Positions 1 to 8,401 of a DNA stretch of 64,000 bases are shown piece after piece. Within the stretch, counting starts at the first letter, position 1, and every line of letters starts with the position of its first letter. Under the pieces are notes generated by a model, which worked only from the letters and a program-made list of their open reading frames with translations, had not been told where the DNA came from and ran no database searches. The translations under genes were made by a program, and so were the position numbers. The DNA is from Bacillus sp. FJAT-14578 (GTDB lineage: Bacteria; Bacillota; Bacilli; Bacillales; Bacillaceae_H): NCBI RefSeq assembly GCF_000504165.1, contig NZ_AYSE01000007.1, positions 1 to 64,000 on the forward strand. Reading direction: 5' to 3'.

Positions 1-92
1 GGGAAAAGCTGGTGATAACTTCAAAAGCTTACCTATCGCTATAATAACCCTAAGAAAGAAAATTGTGTATTTAGGTTAAATTATATAGAAAA

Positions 93-138
93 GATTGTGA
101 AGAAATTCACTTAAAGCAACGGGTTAGTTGAAGAAAGG
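93..138 (+). repeat. Dispersed repeat family B, copy 1
   Basis: An approximately 45-bp segment starting GATTGTGAAG, followed by TTCACTTAAA and ACGGGTTAGTTGAAG. Two related copies lie at 1371-1415 and 7843-7882. No coding potential is visible. The rest of 1-267 holds no recognisable gene; it is A+T-rich leader for the DUF3231 gene. Confidence 0.6.
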
Positions 139-267
139 GCAGTATAAGAAATAGTATAATCCTTTAGCCATTGCTGATTTTGCACATTTGGGTATTAATG
201 TAACTAATACATATTATAGGGAATTTATGGGGAAGGTATTTTTAGTATTTCTTTTTGGAGGTTATCT

Positions 268-1290
268 ATGGAGGAAAAGGGAACCCAAATCAGGCTAACA
301 GCGGGTGAGATTTCTCAACTCTGGCTTCAATACCTAAATGATAGTGCTAGCATATGTATTCTTTCGCATTTTTTAGAAAAAGCCGAGGATGAAGAAATTA
401 AGCCTATCATTCAATTCGCTTTAGAGTTATCTATGTCACATATCAAAAAAATCACAGACATTTTAACAGAGGAAAAAAATGTAGTTCCATATGGTTTTAG
501 TATAAAAGAGGATGTAGACTTAACTGCCCCTCGACTTTATTCTGACAGTTTTGTACTTAATTTTATAAACCAAATGTCTAAGATTGGACTTACCTCATAT
601 GCTGCGAGCGTAGCAACATCTGTAAGGGATGACATTAAAACATATTATATGGATTGCCTTACCGAAACAATGGAATTAAATAAAAAATCAACCGATTTAT
701 TATTATCTAAAGGATTGTTTATTAGATCCCCTAACTTACCGAATTTAGAGAAGGTTGAATTCGTGAAAAAGCAATGGTTTATGTTAGATGTGTTTGGCGA
801 GAAAAGACCACTAACAGCAGCTGAAGTAGATAATATATTTGCCAATCTCCAAAGAAACGCTTTGGGAGTTGCGACTCTTACTGGATTTAGTCAGGTTGCA
901 CAAGATAAGGATGTAAAACAATTCTTTTTAAAAGGATTAGAAATTGGGAATAAACATATTCAATTATTTAGAGGTAAGTTAGAGGAAAGTAAACTCCCGT
1001 CACCTATGGGGTGGGATTCAGAAATAACAAATAGTACAAAGTATACGTTTTCTGATCGAATTATGATGTTCTACACATCTGGTTTGATTGCTTTGAGTAT
1101 AGGGTACTACGGAACAGCTGTCAGTCAAAGTCCAAGAGCTGATATTAGTGCAATGTATAACAGGCTATCCTTAGAAGTGCAGATGTATGCTGAAGATGGA
1201 GTTAACATTATGATAAAAAATGGATGGTTGGAGCAACCTCCTATGGCATCCGATAGAGATGAATTAATAAGGAAAAAGAATCAATTATAA
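268..1290 (+). CDS. DUF3231 family protein
   Basis: A 340-residue protein that reads as DUF3231, a family common in spore-forming Bacillaceae and without an established biochemical role. It consists of two similar helical halves: residues about 10-150 (beginning around LWLQYLNDSAS, with SHIKKITDIL) and 185-325 (around IFANLQRNALG, with GNKHIQLFRGKL). Each half looks like a ferritin-like four-helix bundle, so the gene probably arose by internal duplication. No signal peptide is seen, so it is likely cytoplasmic. The ATG has a TTTGGAGG ribosome-binding site with good spacing. It appears monocistronic and is followed by a terminator. The family call is firm; the function is not known. Confidence 0.85.
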   Translation: MEEKGTQIRLTAGEISQLWLQYLNDSASICILSHFLEKAEDEEIKPIIQFALELSMSHIKKITDILTEEKNVVPYGFSIKEDVDLTAPRLYSDSFVLNFINQMSKIGLTSYAASVATSVRDDIKTYYMDCLTETMELNKKSTDLLLSKGLFIRSPNLPNLEKVEFVKKQWFMLDVFGEKRPLTAAEVDNIFANLQRNALGVATLTGFSQVAQDKDVKQFFLKGLEIGNKHIQLFRGKLEESKLPSPMGWDSEITNSTKYTFSDRIMMFYTSGLIALSIGYYGTAVSQSPRADISAMYNRLSLEVQMYAEDGVNIMIKNGWLEQPPMASDRDELIRKKNQL

Positions 1291-1301
1291 AATCTACATT
1301 T

Positions 1302-1336
1302 AAAGTCCTTCTGTATATAAGCATAAGGACTTTTTT
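1302..1336 (+). terminator. Rho-independent terminator after DUF3231 gene
   Basis: Inverted repeat AAAGTCCTT / AAGGACTTT with a 14-nt loop, followed by a run of T, directly downstream of the DUF3231 stop codon. Confidence 0.75.
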
Positions 1337-1370
1337 AATATCATTTGGATTCTTTGATCTTCCTCTGATA

Positions 1371-1415
1371 CATTGTGAAGAGTTTCACTTAAACGAACGG
1401 GAGTGTTAGTTGAAG
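1371..1415 (+). repeat. Dispersed repeat family B, copy 2
   Basis: Carries ATTGTGAAGAGTTTCACTT, then AAACGAACGGG and GTTAGTTGAAG, matching the copies at 93-138 and 7843-7882. Confidence 0.6.
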
Positions 1416-1456
1416 AAGAATTAATTGATTTTATGATTAGGGTTAGATTTTAGTTG

Positions 1457-1494
1457 TTCAATTAAAGGGCGCTTTTCTTGAATGAGGGCACTGC
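1457..1494 (+). repeat. Dispersed repeat family A, copy 1
   Basis: TTCAATTAAAGGGCGC followed by TTCTTGAATGAGGGCACTGC. It is one of five copies (also near 2835, 4244, 5077 and 7730) sharing a core (A)TTAAAGGGCGC, a short spacer with CTTGAAnAAGG, and a partly complementary right arm. The surrounding spacer 1291-1844 also holds an unrelated hairpin (AAACGAGCCT at 1534 with AGGCTCGTTT ending 1568) and a GAATAAGAAGGCGCC relict near 1645; no gene is seen there. Confidence 0.6.
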
Positions 1495-1844
1495 AAAAGT
1501 ACAATTTTTTAAAAATGAAAAATGGTAAAAGAAAAACGAGCCTCCAGAATCGTTTCTAAGGCTCGTTTGGCATAAATGGAGACATTTTTGTACTCTCTAA
1601 AATCATTCATTTTTCGAAAACTACCACTTTTTCAGGACCTTCTGAATAAGAAGGCGCCTTTATGTATTGGACCAATTTGTTGAACAACACCTGAAGAAAA
1701 CTGCTATTTTGTTAAGGAGGGACTGTGAAAGTTGCTACTTCAATAAACGAGGCGAGTTCAATAATATGGCAGATGTTTGAATTACTTGTTAATATGAAAA
1801 TCAGAATAAATTTTATATTTAGCCAAAGAGGAGAATGAAGAAAT

Positions 1845-2723
1845 ATGATGACAAAGGAAGAGATACAGACATATATAAATCGAATAGGAATTCCAGACAT
1901 TCAGTTTCCTACCAAGCCCTATTTATTTGAACTTCATAAGGCTCATGTAAAAAATATTTCATGGCAAACCATCGATATTTTTGCCGGAAATCCAGCTTCA
2001 ATCGATGTAAGTGAATCCGTACAACTTATTCTAAACCATAGAAGTGGTTATTGTTTTCACTTAAACGGTGCGTTTAGCAACCTTCTTCGTTCATTGGGCT
2101 ACATGGTATCTTGGCACAGGGCTGGCGTTCAGCCCCTTGGTGAGGAGCCACGAGTAAATTCCTTTCACCTCGGACTAACTGTCAGCTTAGCGAATGAAAA
2201 GCAAGAGGAAGAAAAATGGATTATTGATGTTGGATTAGGGGATATGCCATTTGAGCCGATTCCCCTTCAAGTCGGAATATTTGAACAGGGCCCCTTTAAA
2301 TATAAAGTTCGGCAGTCCAATGTAGTTAAAAATGGATGGCGCTTAGAACATGACCCTCCCACTTCATTCGTTGGAGTGGATTTTGCTCCTGAGGTTGTGC
2401 ATGATATAGAAGAATTTAAGCCAAAACATGATTTTTACAGTCTGTCGGCGAAATCACCTTGGAATAATTTGTTTCTTGTTCGGCATCGGCACGCTACAGG
2501 AAGTAATGAACTCAGAGGTTGTATATGGAGTAAGCGAGAGATTGGCGGTGTTGAGAAGATAGAGCTTCAAACAAAATCCCAATGGCTTGAAGTTTTAGGA
2601 GATATTTTTAACGAGCATCTAGTTAATTATAGTACCTTGGAACAGGACGAGTTATGGAAGAGGGTACAAAAAATACATGAGGACTGGAAAAAAACAAAGG
2701 AGGGGGAAAGTTACTTGGCATAA
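1845..2723 (+). CDS. Arylamine N-acetyltransferase
   Basis: A 292-residue NAT-family enzyme that moves an acetyl group from acetyl-CoA to arylamines or arylhydrazines through a cysteine thioester. The Cys-His-Asp triad is visible: Cys70 in HRSGYCFHLNG, His108 in NSFHLGL and Asp128 in WIIDVGLGD. Length and residue spacing fit the family (about 255-290 residues). No signal peptide, so cytoplasmic. The start is the first of two adjacent ATG codons behind an AGAGGAG site. It stands alone between repeat-rich spacers. The physiological substrate cannot be told from sequence; xenobiotic detoxification is the usual suggestion. Confidence 0.92.
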   Translation: MMTKEEIQTYINRIGIPDIQFPTKPYLFELHKAHVKNISWQTIDIFAGNPASIDVSESVQLILNHRSGYCFHLNGAFSNLLRSLGYMVSWHRAGVQPLGEEPRVNSFHLGLTVSLANEKQEEEKWIIDVGLGDMPFEPIPLQVGIFEQGPFKYKVRQSNVVKNGWRLEHDPPTSFVGVDFAPEVVHDIEEFKPKHDFYSLSAKSPWNNLFLVRHRHATGSNELRGCIWSKREIGGVEKIELQTKSQWLEVLGDIFNEHLVNYSTLEQDELWKRVQKIHEDWKKTKEGESYLA

Positions 2724-2834
2724 ACTGAAAGCTCAATGACTAGGCGGTTTTTGTAGATTTAAAAAGTTTGATCAAAATCCTGTATTAATTTATCCCCAGG
2801 GTTTTCTTTTGACATTTAAACTCCAACTATAGTG

Positions 2835-2890
2835 TTCCATTATAGGGCGCTATCCTTTAAAAAAGGGTAGTGCTCTTTTACGTATAAGGG
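2835..2890 (+). repeat. Dispersed repeat family A, copy 2
   Basis: TTCCATTATAGGGCGCTA, spacer, then AAGGGTAGTGCTCTTTTACG. The left GGGCGCTA and right TAGTGCTC can pair as RNA with G-U wobbles. Nearly the same sequence recurs at 7730-7784. Confidence 0.65.
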
Positions 2891-3019
2891 CCATTATATT
2901 GAATAAGTGGTTACATAAAACCTGACTTTTTTATGTAGCTAACAGGATTCTGGTGAAGCCAAAAACGTTGATTCATCTACAATGTATAAAACTGTATAAA
3001 CGATAAAAAGTGAATAAAT

Positions 3020-3056
3020 ACCAATCCCTTGAACCGCAAGGGATTGGTGTTTTTGC
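3020..3056 (+). terminator. Rho-independent terminator
   Basis: ACCAATCCCTTG / CAAGGGATTGGT with a 5-nt loop and a trailing TGTTTTTG. It lies in the 418-bp spacer between the acetyltransferase and the convergent hydrolase gene and could end transcripts from the former. Confidence 0.75.
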
Positions 3057-3141
3057 TCACTTCATATAGATTAGCAAGTATACAACAGGTATAAAATTTA
3101 ATAGGGCATCTTTTAATATAAAAAGTGAAATCACTCATTTT

Positions 3142-3984
3142 TTATTGCGAACTAAGCTTTACAACTGAGTCTATAATTTGGTCCCAGTCTTCACTATGAA
3201 TCTCATGACCTGATCCATCAAGGGTCACTAATTCAGCATGGGGAATAGCTTTCGCAAGAGCAAGTCCATGCTCGTATGGGAGAGCTGGATCTTCTGTGCC
3301 ATGAATAATGAGCACAGGTACGCTGATTTCACCCATTCTATCGTAATACTCGTCTCCGCCTTGCAGCATGGCATGATTAAATCTGCTCGGTAGCTGTTTA
3401 GCGCGGGCCGCCTCTCTTCCCGCCAGTTTATATATTCTTACCTGCTCGTAAGGTTTGGAACCACTTAAAGTTTTCCATCCACCCGCCAGATAGGAAATGA
3501 CCGCTTCCTGATTTGACCAATCTATGGAAGCACTCTTCGCATGGTAATCTAGTATGCTTTGATCCATTGGAGGCAGTTTTTCCATCTCAGTCCCGAACAC
3601 ACTTGATGCAATTAGGGTAAGCGTAAATATGCGTTCTGGATATCTCAGGGCAAGAATCTGACCGATCAAACCGCCTAGGGACATTCCAACGATATGGGCC
3701 TGCTCTATGGAATAAGCATCCAGGACTCCAACCGCATCGTCAGCCATGTCCGTTATTGTATAGTTGGAAGTACCAGGTTCATAAGTGACGGATCGTCCCA
3801 AATCACGATGATCGTACCGAATGACAAATCTCCCCTGAGCAGCAAGGCGGAGGCAGAAGTCCTCATCCCACCAGTCTAATGAAGACATCGCTCCCATGAT
3901 TAAAAGCACAGCAGGATCCTTAGGGTTCCCAAAACTTTCCGTACATATATCTACTTTATTTACTTTCAGTATCTGTTCACTCAT
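3142..3984 (-). CDS. Alpha/beta-fold hydrolase
   Basis: A 280-residue alpha/beta hydrolase of the epoxide-hydrolase/esterase type. The nucleophile elbow is GMSLGG with Ser102, the acid is Asp232 in HGTEDP and the base is His260 in DGSGHEIH. The oxyanion-hole region is LLIMGAMSSLDWWD, and YDHRDLGRS follows, as is usual in the family. A helical lid occupies about residues 130-215. No signal peptide. The ATG is preceded on the minus strand by AAAAAGGAGG. Transcribed alone and convergent with the acetyltransferase. Substrate unknown; an antibiotic-modifying or ester-cleaving role is only a guess. Confidence 0.88.
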   Translation of the reverse strand: MSEQILKVNKVDICTESFGNPKDPAVLLIMGAMSSLDWWDEDFCLRLAAQGRFVIRYDHRDLGRSVTYEPGTSNYTITDMADDAVGVLDAYSIEQAHIVGMSLGGLIGQILALRYPERIFTLTLIASSVFGTEMEKLPPMDQSILDYHAKSASIDWSNQEAVISYLAGGWKTLSGSKPYEQVRIYKLAGREAARAKQLPSRFNHAMLQGGDEYYDRMGEISVPVLIIHGTEDPALPYEHGLALAKAIPHAELVTLDGSGHEIHSEDWDQIIDSVVKLSSQ

Positions 3985-4515
3985 GTTTTTACCTCCTTTT
4001 TAACGTTAAATATTTTGGGATTTATTCCCATACCTATTTCTATTAATATAGGGTTATTCCCTGTATACTAAAGTTTTCTTTACCTCTTTTATTTCTTATG
4101 CTGCTATGTACACTATTCCTTTTAATTCTAGGTAGTTGAAAATAAACGTTTAATGATTAGTACTTATAAAACTATTACATCGTGGAAACAATCTTCATCT
4201 ACTAATATGATTGATAAAACAATCTCTAATAACGTCATTTATGTTATTCCATTAAAGGGCGCGTTTCCTGAATAAGGATAAGCGTCCATTTTACATATGA
4301 GGCATCATCAAAAGTAAATTACGCTATTTTTATAAGCAAATCGAATAAACAAACGAAGTCTTAACATCGATCTAAAGTTGCAGGGAATCTCAATCCATTT
4401 ATTGATTCCTGAATCTATTTTAATCGTTACAATAGAGAGAAAGGAGCAAGAAGTCTACATCAATTTTGAGTGAGCGGTTTTGAAAAGTTATTGCTTAGAA
4501 AAGGAAGTGTAACCT
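3985..4515. other. 531-bp spacer, no gene seen
   Basis: Holds the hydrolase ribosome-binding site and presumably divergent promoters for the hydrolase and the VOC gene. The only distinct object is a family A repeat at 4244-4301. No open frame has both a credible start and coding character. Confidence 0.6.
4244..4301 (+). repeat. Dispersed repeat family A, copy 3
   Basis: TTATTCCATTAAAGGGCGCG, then TTTCCTGAATAAGGATAAGC and GTCCATTTTACATATGAGG. Same layout as copies 2 and 5, but the right arm has diverged. Confidence 0.6.
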
Positions 4516-4854
4516 ATGAAACTAAACCATATCAATCTTACGGTTACTGACGTTAACGCTGCCCGAGAGTTCTTGGAGAGATATTTTGAGATGCAAACCA
4601 AGAGCATACATGGCGATTCATTTGCTGTAATGACTGACGAAAACGGATTGTTGCTCGCCCTGATGAAAGATACCAAGGTTAACTACCCCAAGTCCTTTCA
4701 TATTGGCTTCGTACAAGAGAGTAAAGAACGAGTGAACGAGATTAATCAACGGTTGAAGGATGATGGATATGATGTGAAACCGCCCAAAATGGCTCATCGC
4801 TGGACATTCTATGTTAAAGCCCCAGGCGGATTTACTGTGGAGGTTCTTAGTTGA
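4516..4854 (+). CDS. VOC (glyoxalase/bleomycin-resistance fold) protein
   Basis: A 112-residue single-module vicinal-oxygen-chelate protein. It opens with MKLNHINLTVTDV and contains FYVKAPGGFTVEVLS, the two edges of the beta-alpha-beta-beta-beta modules; His5 and the Glu near residue 109 sit where metal ligands normally fall. Proteins of this size act as dimers as glyoxalases, dioxygenases or drug-binding proteins. AAGGAAGTG serves as the ribosome-binding site. Nothing nearby tells the substrate. Confidence 0.85.
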   Translation: MKLNHINLTVTDVNAAREFLERYFEMQTKSIHGDSFAVMTDENGLLLALMKDTKVNYPKSFHIGFVQESKERVNEINQRLKDDGYDVKPPKMAHRWTFYVKAPGGFTVEVLS

Positions 4855-5530
4855 ATAAGGGACACCCAATATATGCTTTACCTAATGTTCCAAAGAATAA
4901 GGCGGTATGTATATGTGACCTAAATGGTCCATATGAAAATATCAATTTCATTGACTGATACACTAGAAGATGGTGTTAAAAAATAAATAAAGTTATAAGA
5001 CAAAAATTTTTTCTGAAAAAGAAAGTATTAAGCAATGCAGAAAGTAAGAACAAATAAATGAGAAGTTTTTTTAATACTCCACAATCGGGCGCGTTTGTTT
5101 AACAAGAATTAAAAGGGGCGTACATATTATACATGACTAATATGTATCACCCTTTATTTTTTATGACTTTTCATAATTTAGGTCTTGATAATATACTTAT
5201 CCGCGTTATGTGGGCAAAACCCCTAAAATATATCGGATATTCGGGTTTCCTATGTACTTCATTCGTTTTAATTATCGGTTTGGTGACATATTTGCGATTA
5301 TTACGAGGTTTTCGTTTAATCTTAAAGTCGGTTTTTGTTTTGCTATCAAACTCCGGATACTATAAGGCTCTTTTTTGGCATCCATCCGAAGAAGTAAAAT
5401 GGGTCGTTCAAATTGAAATCGAATAAATATTGGCGATAAATTTAGCGATTTCCAAAGAAAACTCATTATTTCTAGGTTTTCATAGTGGGTCAGGATTGAG
5501 AGAAAGAACCATCTTTTGTAAATTTTTTGC
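4855..5530. other. 676-bp spacer, no convincing gene
   Basis: A+T-rich and repetitive. It contains a diverged family A repeat at 5077-5130. One open frame at 5133-5426 could encode 97 residues but has no good ribosome-binding site and no recognisable domain, so I do not call it. Confidence 0.5.
5077..5130 (+). repeat. Dispersed repeat family A, copy 4 (diverged)
   Basis: CTCCACAATCGGGCGCGTTT, then AACAAGAATTAAAAGGGGCG. Only the GGGCGC core and the spacing of the right arm are retained. Confidence 0.45.
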
Positions 5531-5534
5531 AAAC

Positions 5535-5626
5535 TACCTTGCATTATTTTATAGCTTTCCATATAATGGTTTTTGAATGGTACCTTGCATTAAACAATAC
5601 TATTTTTGGGATAACTACCTTGCATT
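5535..5626 (+). promoter_or_regulatory. Promoter with three PadR-type operator boxes
   Basis: The 11-mer TACCTTGCATT occurs exactly three times, at 5535-5545, 5581-5591 and 5616-5626, within 92 bp upstream of the padR gene. A sigma-A-like promoter fits between them: TTGCAT at 5539-5544, a 17-bp spacer and TATAAT at 5562-5567. The first box therefore covers the -35 element, and the second and third lie just downstream of the predicted start. The first box also ends an inverted repeat TGCAA-N6-TTGCA. This is the arrangement expected for repression by the PadR protein encoded next. Confidence 0.75.
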
Positions 5627-5658
5627 GTTTACTACCTAATAAAGAATCGGGTGATCAT

Positions 5659-5988
5659 GTGAATGTACAATTTAAAAAAGGTGTTTTGACCTTATGTGTA
5701 ATGGCTTTATCGATGAATAAAGACCACTACGGGTATGAACTTGTAAAAAACATCTCAGCAAAATTTTTGATTGCTGAAGGAACGATTTACCCTTTGCTCA
5801 GAAGACTGACAAAGGAAGGCTATTTTTCGACCTATCTTGTTGAGTCCCAAGAAGGACCGCCAAGAAAATATTACAAGCTAACTGAGCTAGGAAGAAAGCA
5901 TGTACTTGAATTAATTGACGACTGGGAATCCTTTTCCAACGGAGTCAACCTGATCATTGAGGAGGGGATGAAGGATGACGCAAATTGA
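5659..5988 (+). CDS. PadR family transcriptional regulator
   Basis: A small winged-helix repressor of about 109 residues. Core features: ALSMNKDHYGYELVKNIS (helices 1-2), GTIYPLLRRLTKEGY (recognition helix and turn) and GPPRKYYKLTELGRK (wing). I chose the GTG at 5659 because GGTGATC, a match to the extended 3' end of 16S rRNA, lies just upstream and the family-typical sequence starts there; an ATG at 5527 would give a 44-residue extension running through the operator boxes. It overlaps the DUF1700 gene by 14 bp. It probably autoregulates through the three TACCTTGCATT boxes upstream. Confidence 0.88.
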   Translation: MNVQFKKGVLTLCVMALSMNKDHYGYELVKNISAKFLIAEGTIYPLLRRLTKEGYFSTYLVESQEGPPRKYYKLTELGRKHVLELIDDWESFSNGVNLIIEEGMKDDAN

Positions 5989-6577
5989 ATTTTTGCAGAG
6001 ACTAAGTAACTTGCTGAAAAATGTACCAGAAGAGGAAAAGCAAGATATCTTATATGATTATGAGGAACATTTCAGAATCGCTATGGAAAGCGGTAAATCT
6101 GAAACAGAAGTTGCGGCTGAACTAGGGAAGCCAGAAACCATAGCAAAAGAATGCATCGCAAATTACCATTTGGAAAGAGCAACAGAAAACCAATCCGTAT
6201 CAAGCCTTTTTCGGGCTATATACACATCTATTGGTTTAGGATTTTTTAACCTTGTATTTTTGCTCGGTCCGTTCATTGCAGCTGTATCGATTATTTTTTC
6301 TTTATTTGTTGTTTCCTTTGCATTTTTAATCACACCGTTGGCAGCGATTGGGTCCGTTTTTACGGTGGACAGCATAGCAGAATTTTTTCTTAATCTTTTT
6401 ATATCAATTGGTCTTGCCGGCTTAGGTCTTTTAATTGGAGTTGGTGCGTTGAAGATATCAAGGGCGTTCTTTACTTGGTCTATAAATTATGTACGATCAA
6501 ATTTAAAAATAATTAAAGGCGAAAATAAAAAAAGCTTGCTATTGGAAGACACAAAACGGGGGATGGAAAATGGGTAA
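5975..6577 (+). CDS. DUF1700 (HAAS) family membrane protein
   Basis: A 200-residue protein. The N-terminal 80 residues are soluble and helical (EFLQRLSNLLKNVPEEEKQD, YDYEEHF, ELGKPETIAKE), typical of the HAAS domain that accompanies PadR regulators. Residues about 85-170 form hydrophobic segments, probably three or four membrane helices, and the tail is basic. Its start overlaps padR and its end overlaps the DUF4097 gene, so the three are translationally coupled. PadR-DUF1700-DUF4097 operons are common in Firmicutes and in studied cases link to envelope stress or antibiotic tolerance; the role here is inferred. Confidence 0.88.
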   Translation: MTQIEFLQRLSNLLKNVPEEEKQDILYDYEEHFRIAMESGKSETEVAAELGKPETIAKECIANYHLERATENQSVSSLFRAIYTSIGLGFFNLVFLLGPFIAAVSIIFSLFVVSFAFLITPLAAIGSVFTVDSIAEFFLNLFISIGLAGLGLLIGVGALKISRAFFTWSINYVRSNLKIIKGENKKSLLLEDTKRGMENG

Positions 6578-7436
6578 AATTGTAAAAGTTGGTTTGTTAT
6601 TGTTTGTGATTGGAATAATCGGGACCGTAACACTTCTATTCAGCGGTGTGGGGTTTGCCAATAAAAAAATAATTGAAGAACAAACTTTTAGCGGGAAGAA
6701 CCTTAAGGAGGTTTCTATTCATAGCGAGCTGGCTGATGTGATTCTACACCCTGCAGATGATGATGAAGTGAAAATGGAGCTTAAGGGGAAAACAACGAAA
6801 AAGCTGAAAACAGAATTTCAAACTTCTGAAAACGGGGAAAGATTAAATATCTCAGTAAAACAAAAAGATAAGCTTTTCTTTAATGTTAATTTTGACTTCA
6901 TGAACAATAATGACGTCGACCTAAACGTCTACCTGCCAAAAAAAATCTATGACTTGCTAGAAATTAATGCAAATTTAGGTGATATTTCAACGGATTATAA
7001 GCTTACAGCAAAACATGCAACAATAAAGACAGAGATGGGAGATGTGCAACTAAACGGGTTTGAAGGTGAAAAAATCGTTGGCAAAACAGCATTGGGCGAT
7101 ATTGAAATAAAAGATTTAAATGCAGCTTTTGACTTTCAAACGGATAAAGGCGATGTAAATCTTCAACCTGTACTTGCATTTAATAATGAAAATAAAATCA
7201 AATCGGCTTTGGGTGATGTTGAAGTTGGGGTTAGTGAAGACCCAGAAGGGCTTGCTCTAGATTTATCAACAGAGTTGGGCGATATAGAATCAGATTTTTC
7301 CATTGCACCCGTTATTAAAGGTTCTTCAGGTGATCCAATCAGTCAAAAATTAAAGGGTCAGTACGGCAAAAATTTAAAAAACGGTCCAACCTTGACCATT
7401 GAAGCAGAGATGGGCGATATTACCTTAAAAAAATAG
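6570..7436 (+). CDS. DUF4097 family envelope protein
   Basis: A 288-residue protein with an N-terminal membrane anchor or uncleaved signal (residues about 5-30, VGLLLFVIGIIGTVTLLFSG) and a long repetitive beta domain. A short motif, [LM]GD[IV], recurs at intervals of about 20-45 residues (LGDIS, MGDVQ, LGDIE, LGDVE, LGDIE, MGDIT, with a KGDVN variant), as expected for one turn of the right-handed beta-solenoid predicted for DUF4097. It is the last gene of the padR operon, starting 8 bp inside DUF1700, and ends at a terminator. Likely exposed on the outer face of the membrane; activity unknown. Confidence 0.87.
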   Translation: MGKIVKVGLLLFVIGIIGTVTLLFSGVGFANKKIIEEQTFSGKNLKEVSIHSELADVILHPADDDEVKMELKGKTTKKLKTEFQTSENGERLNISVKQKDKLFFNVNFDFMNNNDVDLNVYLPKKIYDLLEINANLGDISTDYKLTAKHATIKTEMGDVQLNGFEGEKIVGKTALGDIEIKDLNAAFDFQTDKGDVNLQPVLAFNNENKIKSALGDVEVGVSEDPEGLALDLSTELGDIESDFSIAPVIKGSSGDPISQKLKGQYGKNLKNGPTLTIEAEMGDITLKK

Positions 7437-7461
7437 TGCTTTTAGCAAATCACTTCATTTG

Positions 7462-7500
7462 AAACTAACAACTGTGGAATAAGTTTGTTAGTTTTATTTT
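7462..7500 (+). terminator. Terminator of padR-DUF1700-DUF4097 operon
   Basis: Perfect 10-bp stem AAACTAACAA / TTGTTAGTTT with a 13-nt loop, followed by TATTTTTGG. Confidence 0.85.
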
Positions 7501-7729
7501 TGGCTGAAATATTTTTAAATCTTTTTATATCGAATAAATTCTTTGTTCTGTTCTCCTTTTTGTTCGGATTAAGCTTTTTCATTTTTATGTCGAGGGCTGA
7601 AGAAAAGGGATATGGTAATAAATTCTTCGCTCGTAGATTACTTTTCTTACTGCTTTTCTGAATCATTCACCAGCTGTTTTTTTGGACAGGGGATACTTTG
7701 TTGTTGTATGCGGCTACTGGATATTATTT

Positions 7730-7784
7730 ATTCCATTAAAGGGCGCTATTCTTGAAAAGGGTAGTGCTCTTTTACGTATAAGGG
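7730..7784 (+). repeat. Dispersed repeat family A, copy 5
   Basis: TTCCATTAAAGGGCGCTATT, then CTTGAAAAGGGTAGTGCTC and TTTTACGTATAAGGG. It differs from the copy at 2835 at only a few positions. It lies in the 1.1-kb spacer 7437-8557, which holds repeats, a doubtful small ORF and the promoter region of the next padR gene. Confidence 0.65.
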
Positions 7785-7842
7785 CTAGTTTATGGAATAA
7801 CACCTTTAAAGAAAATTGGATATCTATGTTAAAGTTTAAAAG

Positions 7843-7882
7843 AGATTGTGAAGGTTTGTACTTAAACAAACGGGGAGTGAGA
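7843..7882 (+). repeat. Dispersed repeat family B, copy 3
   Basis: AGATTGTGAAGGTTTGTACTT followed by AAACAAACGGGGAGTGAGA. As at 1371-1494, families A and B lie close together, here 60 bp apart, which suggests they may be parts of one larger degenerate element. Confidence 0.55.
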
Positions 7883-8027
7883 TATTCCTTTCTTTATTGA
7901 GGGAGTTTAGTTAAATAAGGAGGATAAGTTTTTTAATATGGAGAAAATATATTTAGCTTTATTTCTTAGAGGGAGTAAAGCTTTTAATTTATAATAAATC
8001 CAGTAAAGACATAAGAGGTATATACTA

Positions 8028-8135
8028 ATGAACAGCAAATTTCTAGCTCTATTCGGTGAGTTCATTGAAACAGAAGATGGCTTTTTACTTAAAAAAGTTA
8101 ATGAGCAAGTAGTGAATAAGATAATCGAAAAATAA
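8028..8135 (+). CDS. Possible small protein (35 residues)
   Basis: An ATG with an AGAGG ribosome-binding site nine bases upstream opens a 35-codon frame (MNSKFLALFGEFIETEDGFL...) ending KIIEK and TAA. The product would be an amphipathic helix-forming peptide with no recognised homologue. It sits in an otherwise empty spacer. It may equally be the remnant of a longer gene or chance; support is limited to the start context and amino-acid composition. Confidence 0.25.
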   Translation: MNSKFLALFGEFIETEDGFLLKKVNEQVVNKIIEK

Positions 8136-8297
8136 TAGAAGGATAGAATTTCCATATTCACATGTACAGCTGCTGGATGGGAATGTTCCACGGTGTAATC
8201 ATTGTGAAAGAAGCATAGGAGGAAGTAAAAGCTCGATAAAGAAAAACGGCTGTATCCAATGGGGATAGCTGGTTTTAGAAATATTTAGGAAATCCAG

Positions 8298-8346
8298 TTG
8301 ACAGTCCTTCTACTAGGTGTTACGATATACCTGTAATGAGTAACAC
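8298..8346 (+). promoter_or_regulatory. Promoter/operator unit 1 upstream of padR cassette
   Basis: TTGACA at 8298-8303, a 17-bp spacer and TACGAT at 8321-8326. The -10 lies inside an inverted repeat with arms GTGTTAC (8317-8323) and GTAACAC (8340-8346). An almost identical unit follows 104 bp downstream. Confidence 0.65.
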
Positions 8347-8401
8347 TGGATACCTACATCACTGAATAGTGAGGTTACAAAAATATTTTTAAGAAAAACA
8401 G

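Noticed and set aside
5133..5426. 97-residue open frame with a hydrophobic middle
   Set aside because: No ribosome-binding site of note, overlaps a decayed repeat region, odd composition, no recognisable domain.
5527..5658. N-terminal extension of the first PadR protein
   Set aside because: It runs through the promoter and operator boxes; the GTG at 5659 has the proper ribosome-binding site and family-typical start.
7682..7900. 72-residue open frame
   Set aside because: Consists largely of a family A repeat and a family B repeat, with no start signals.
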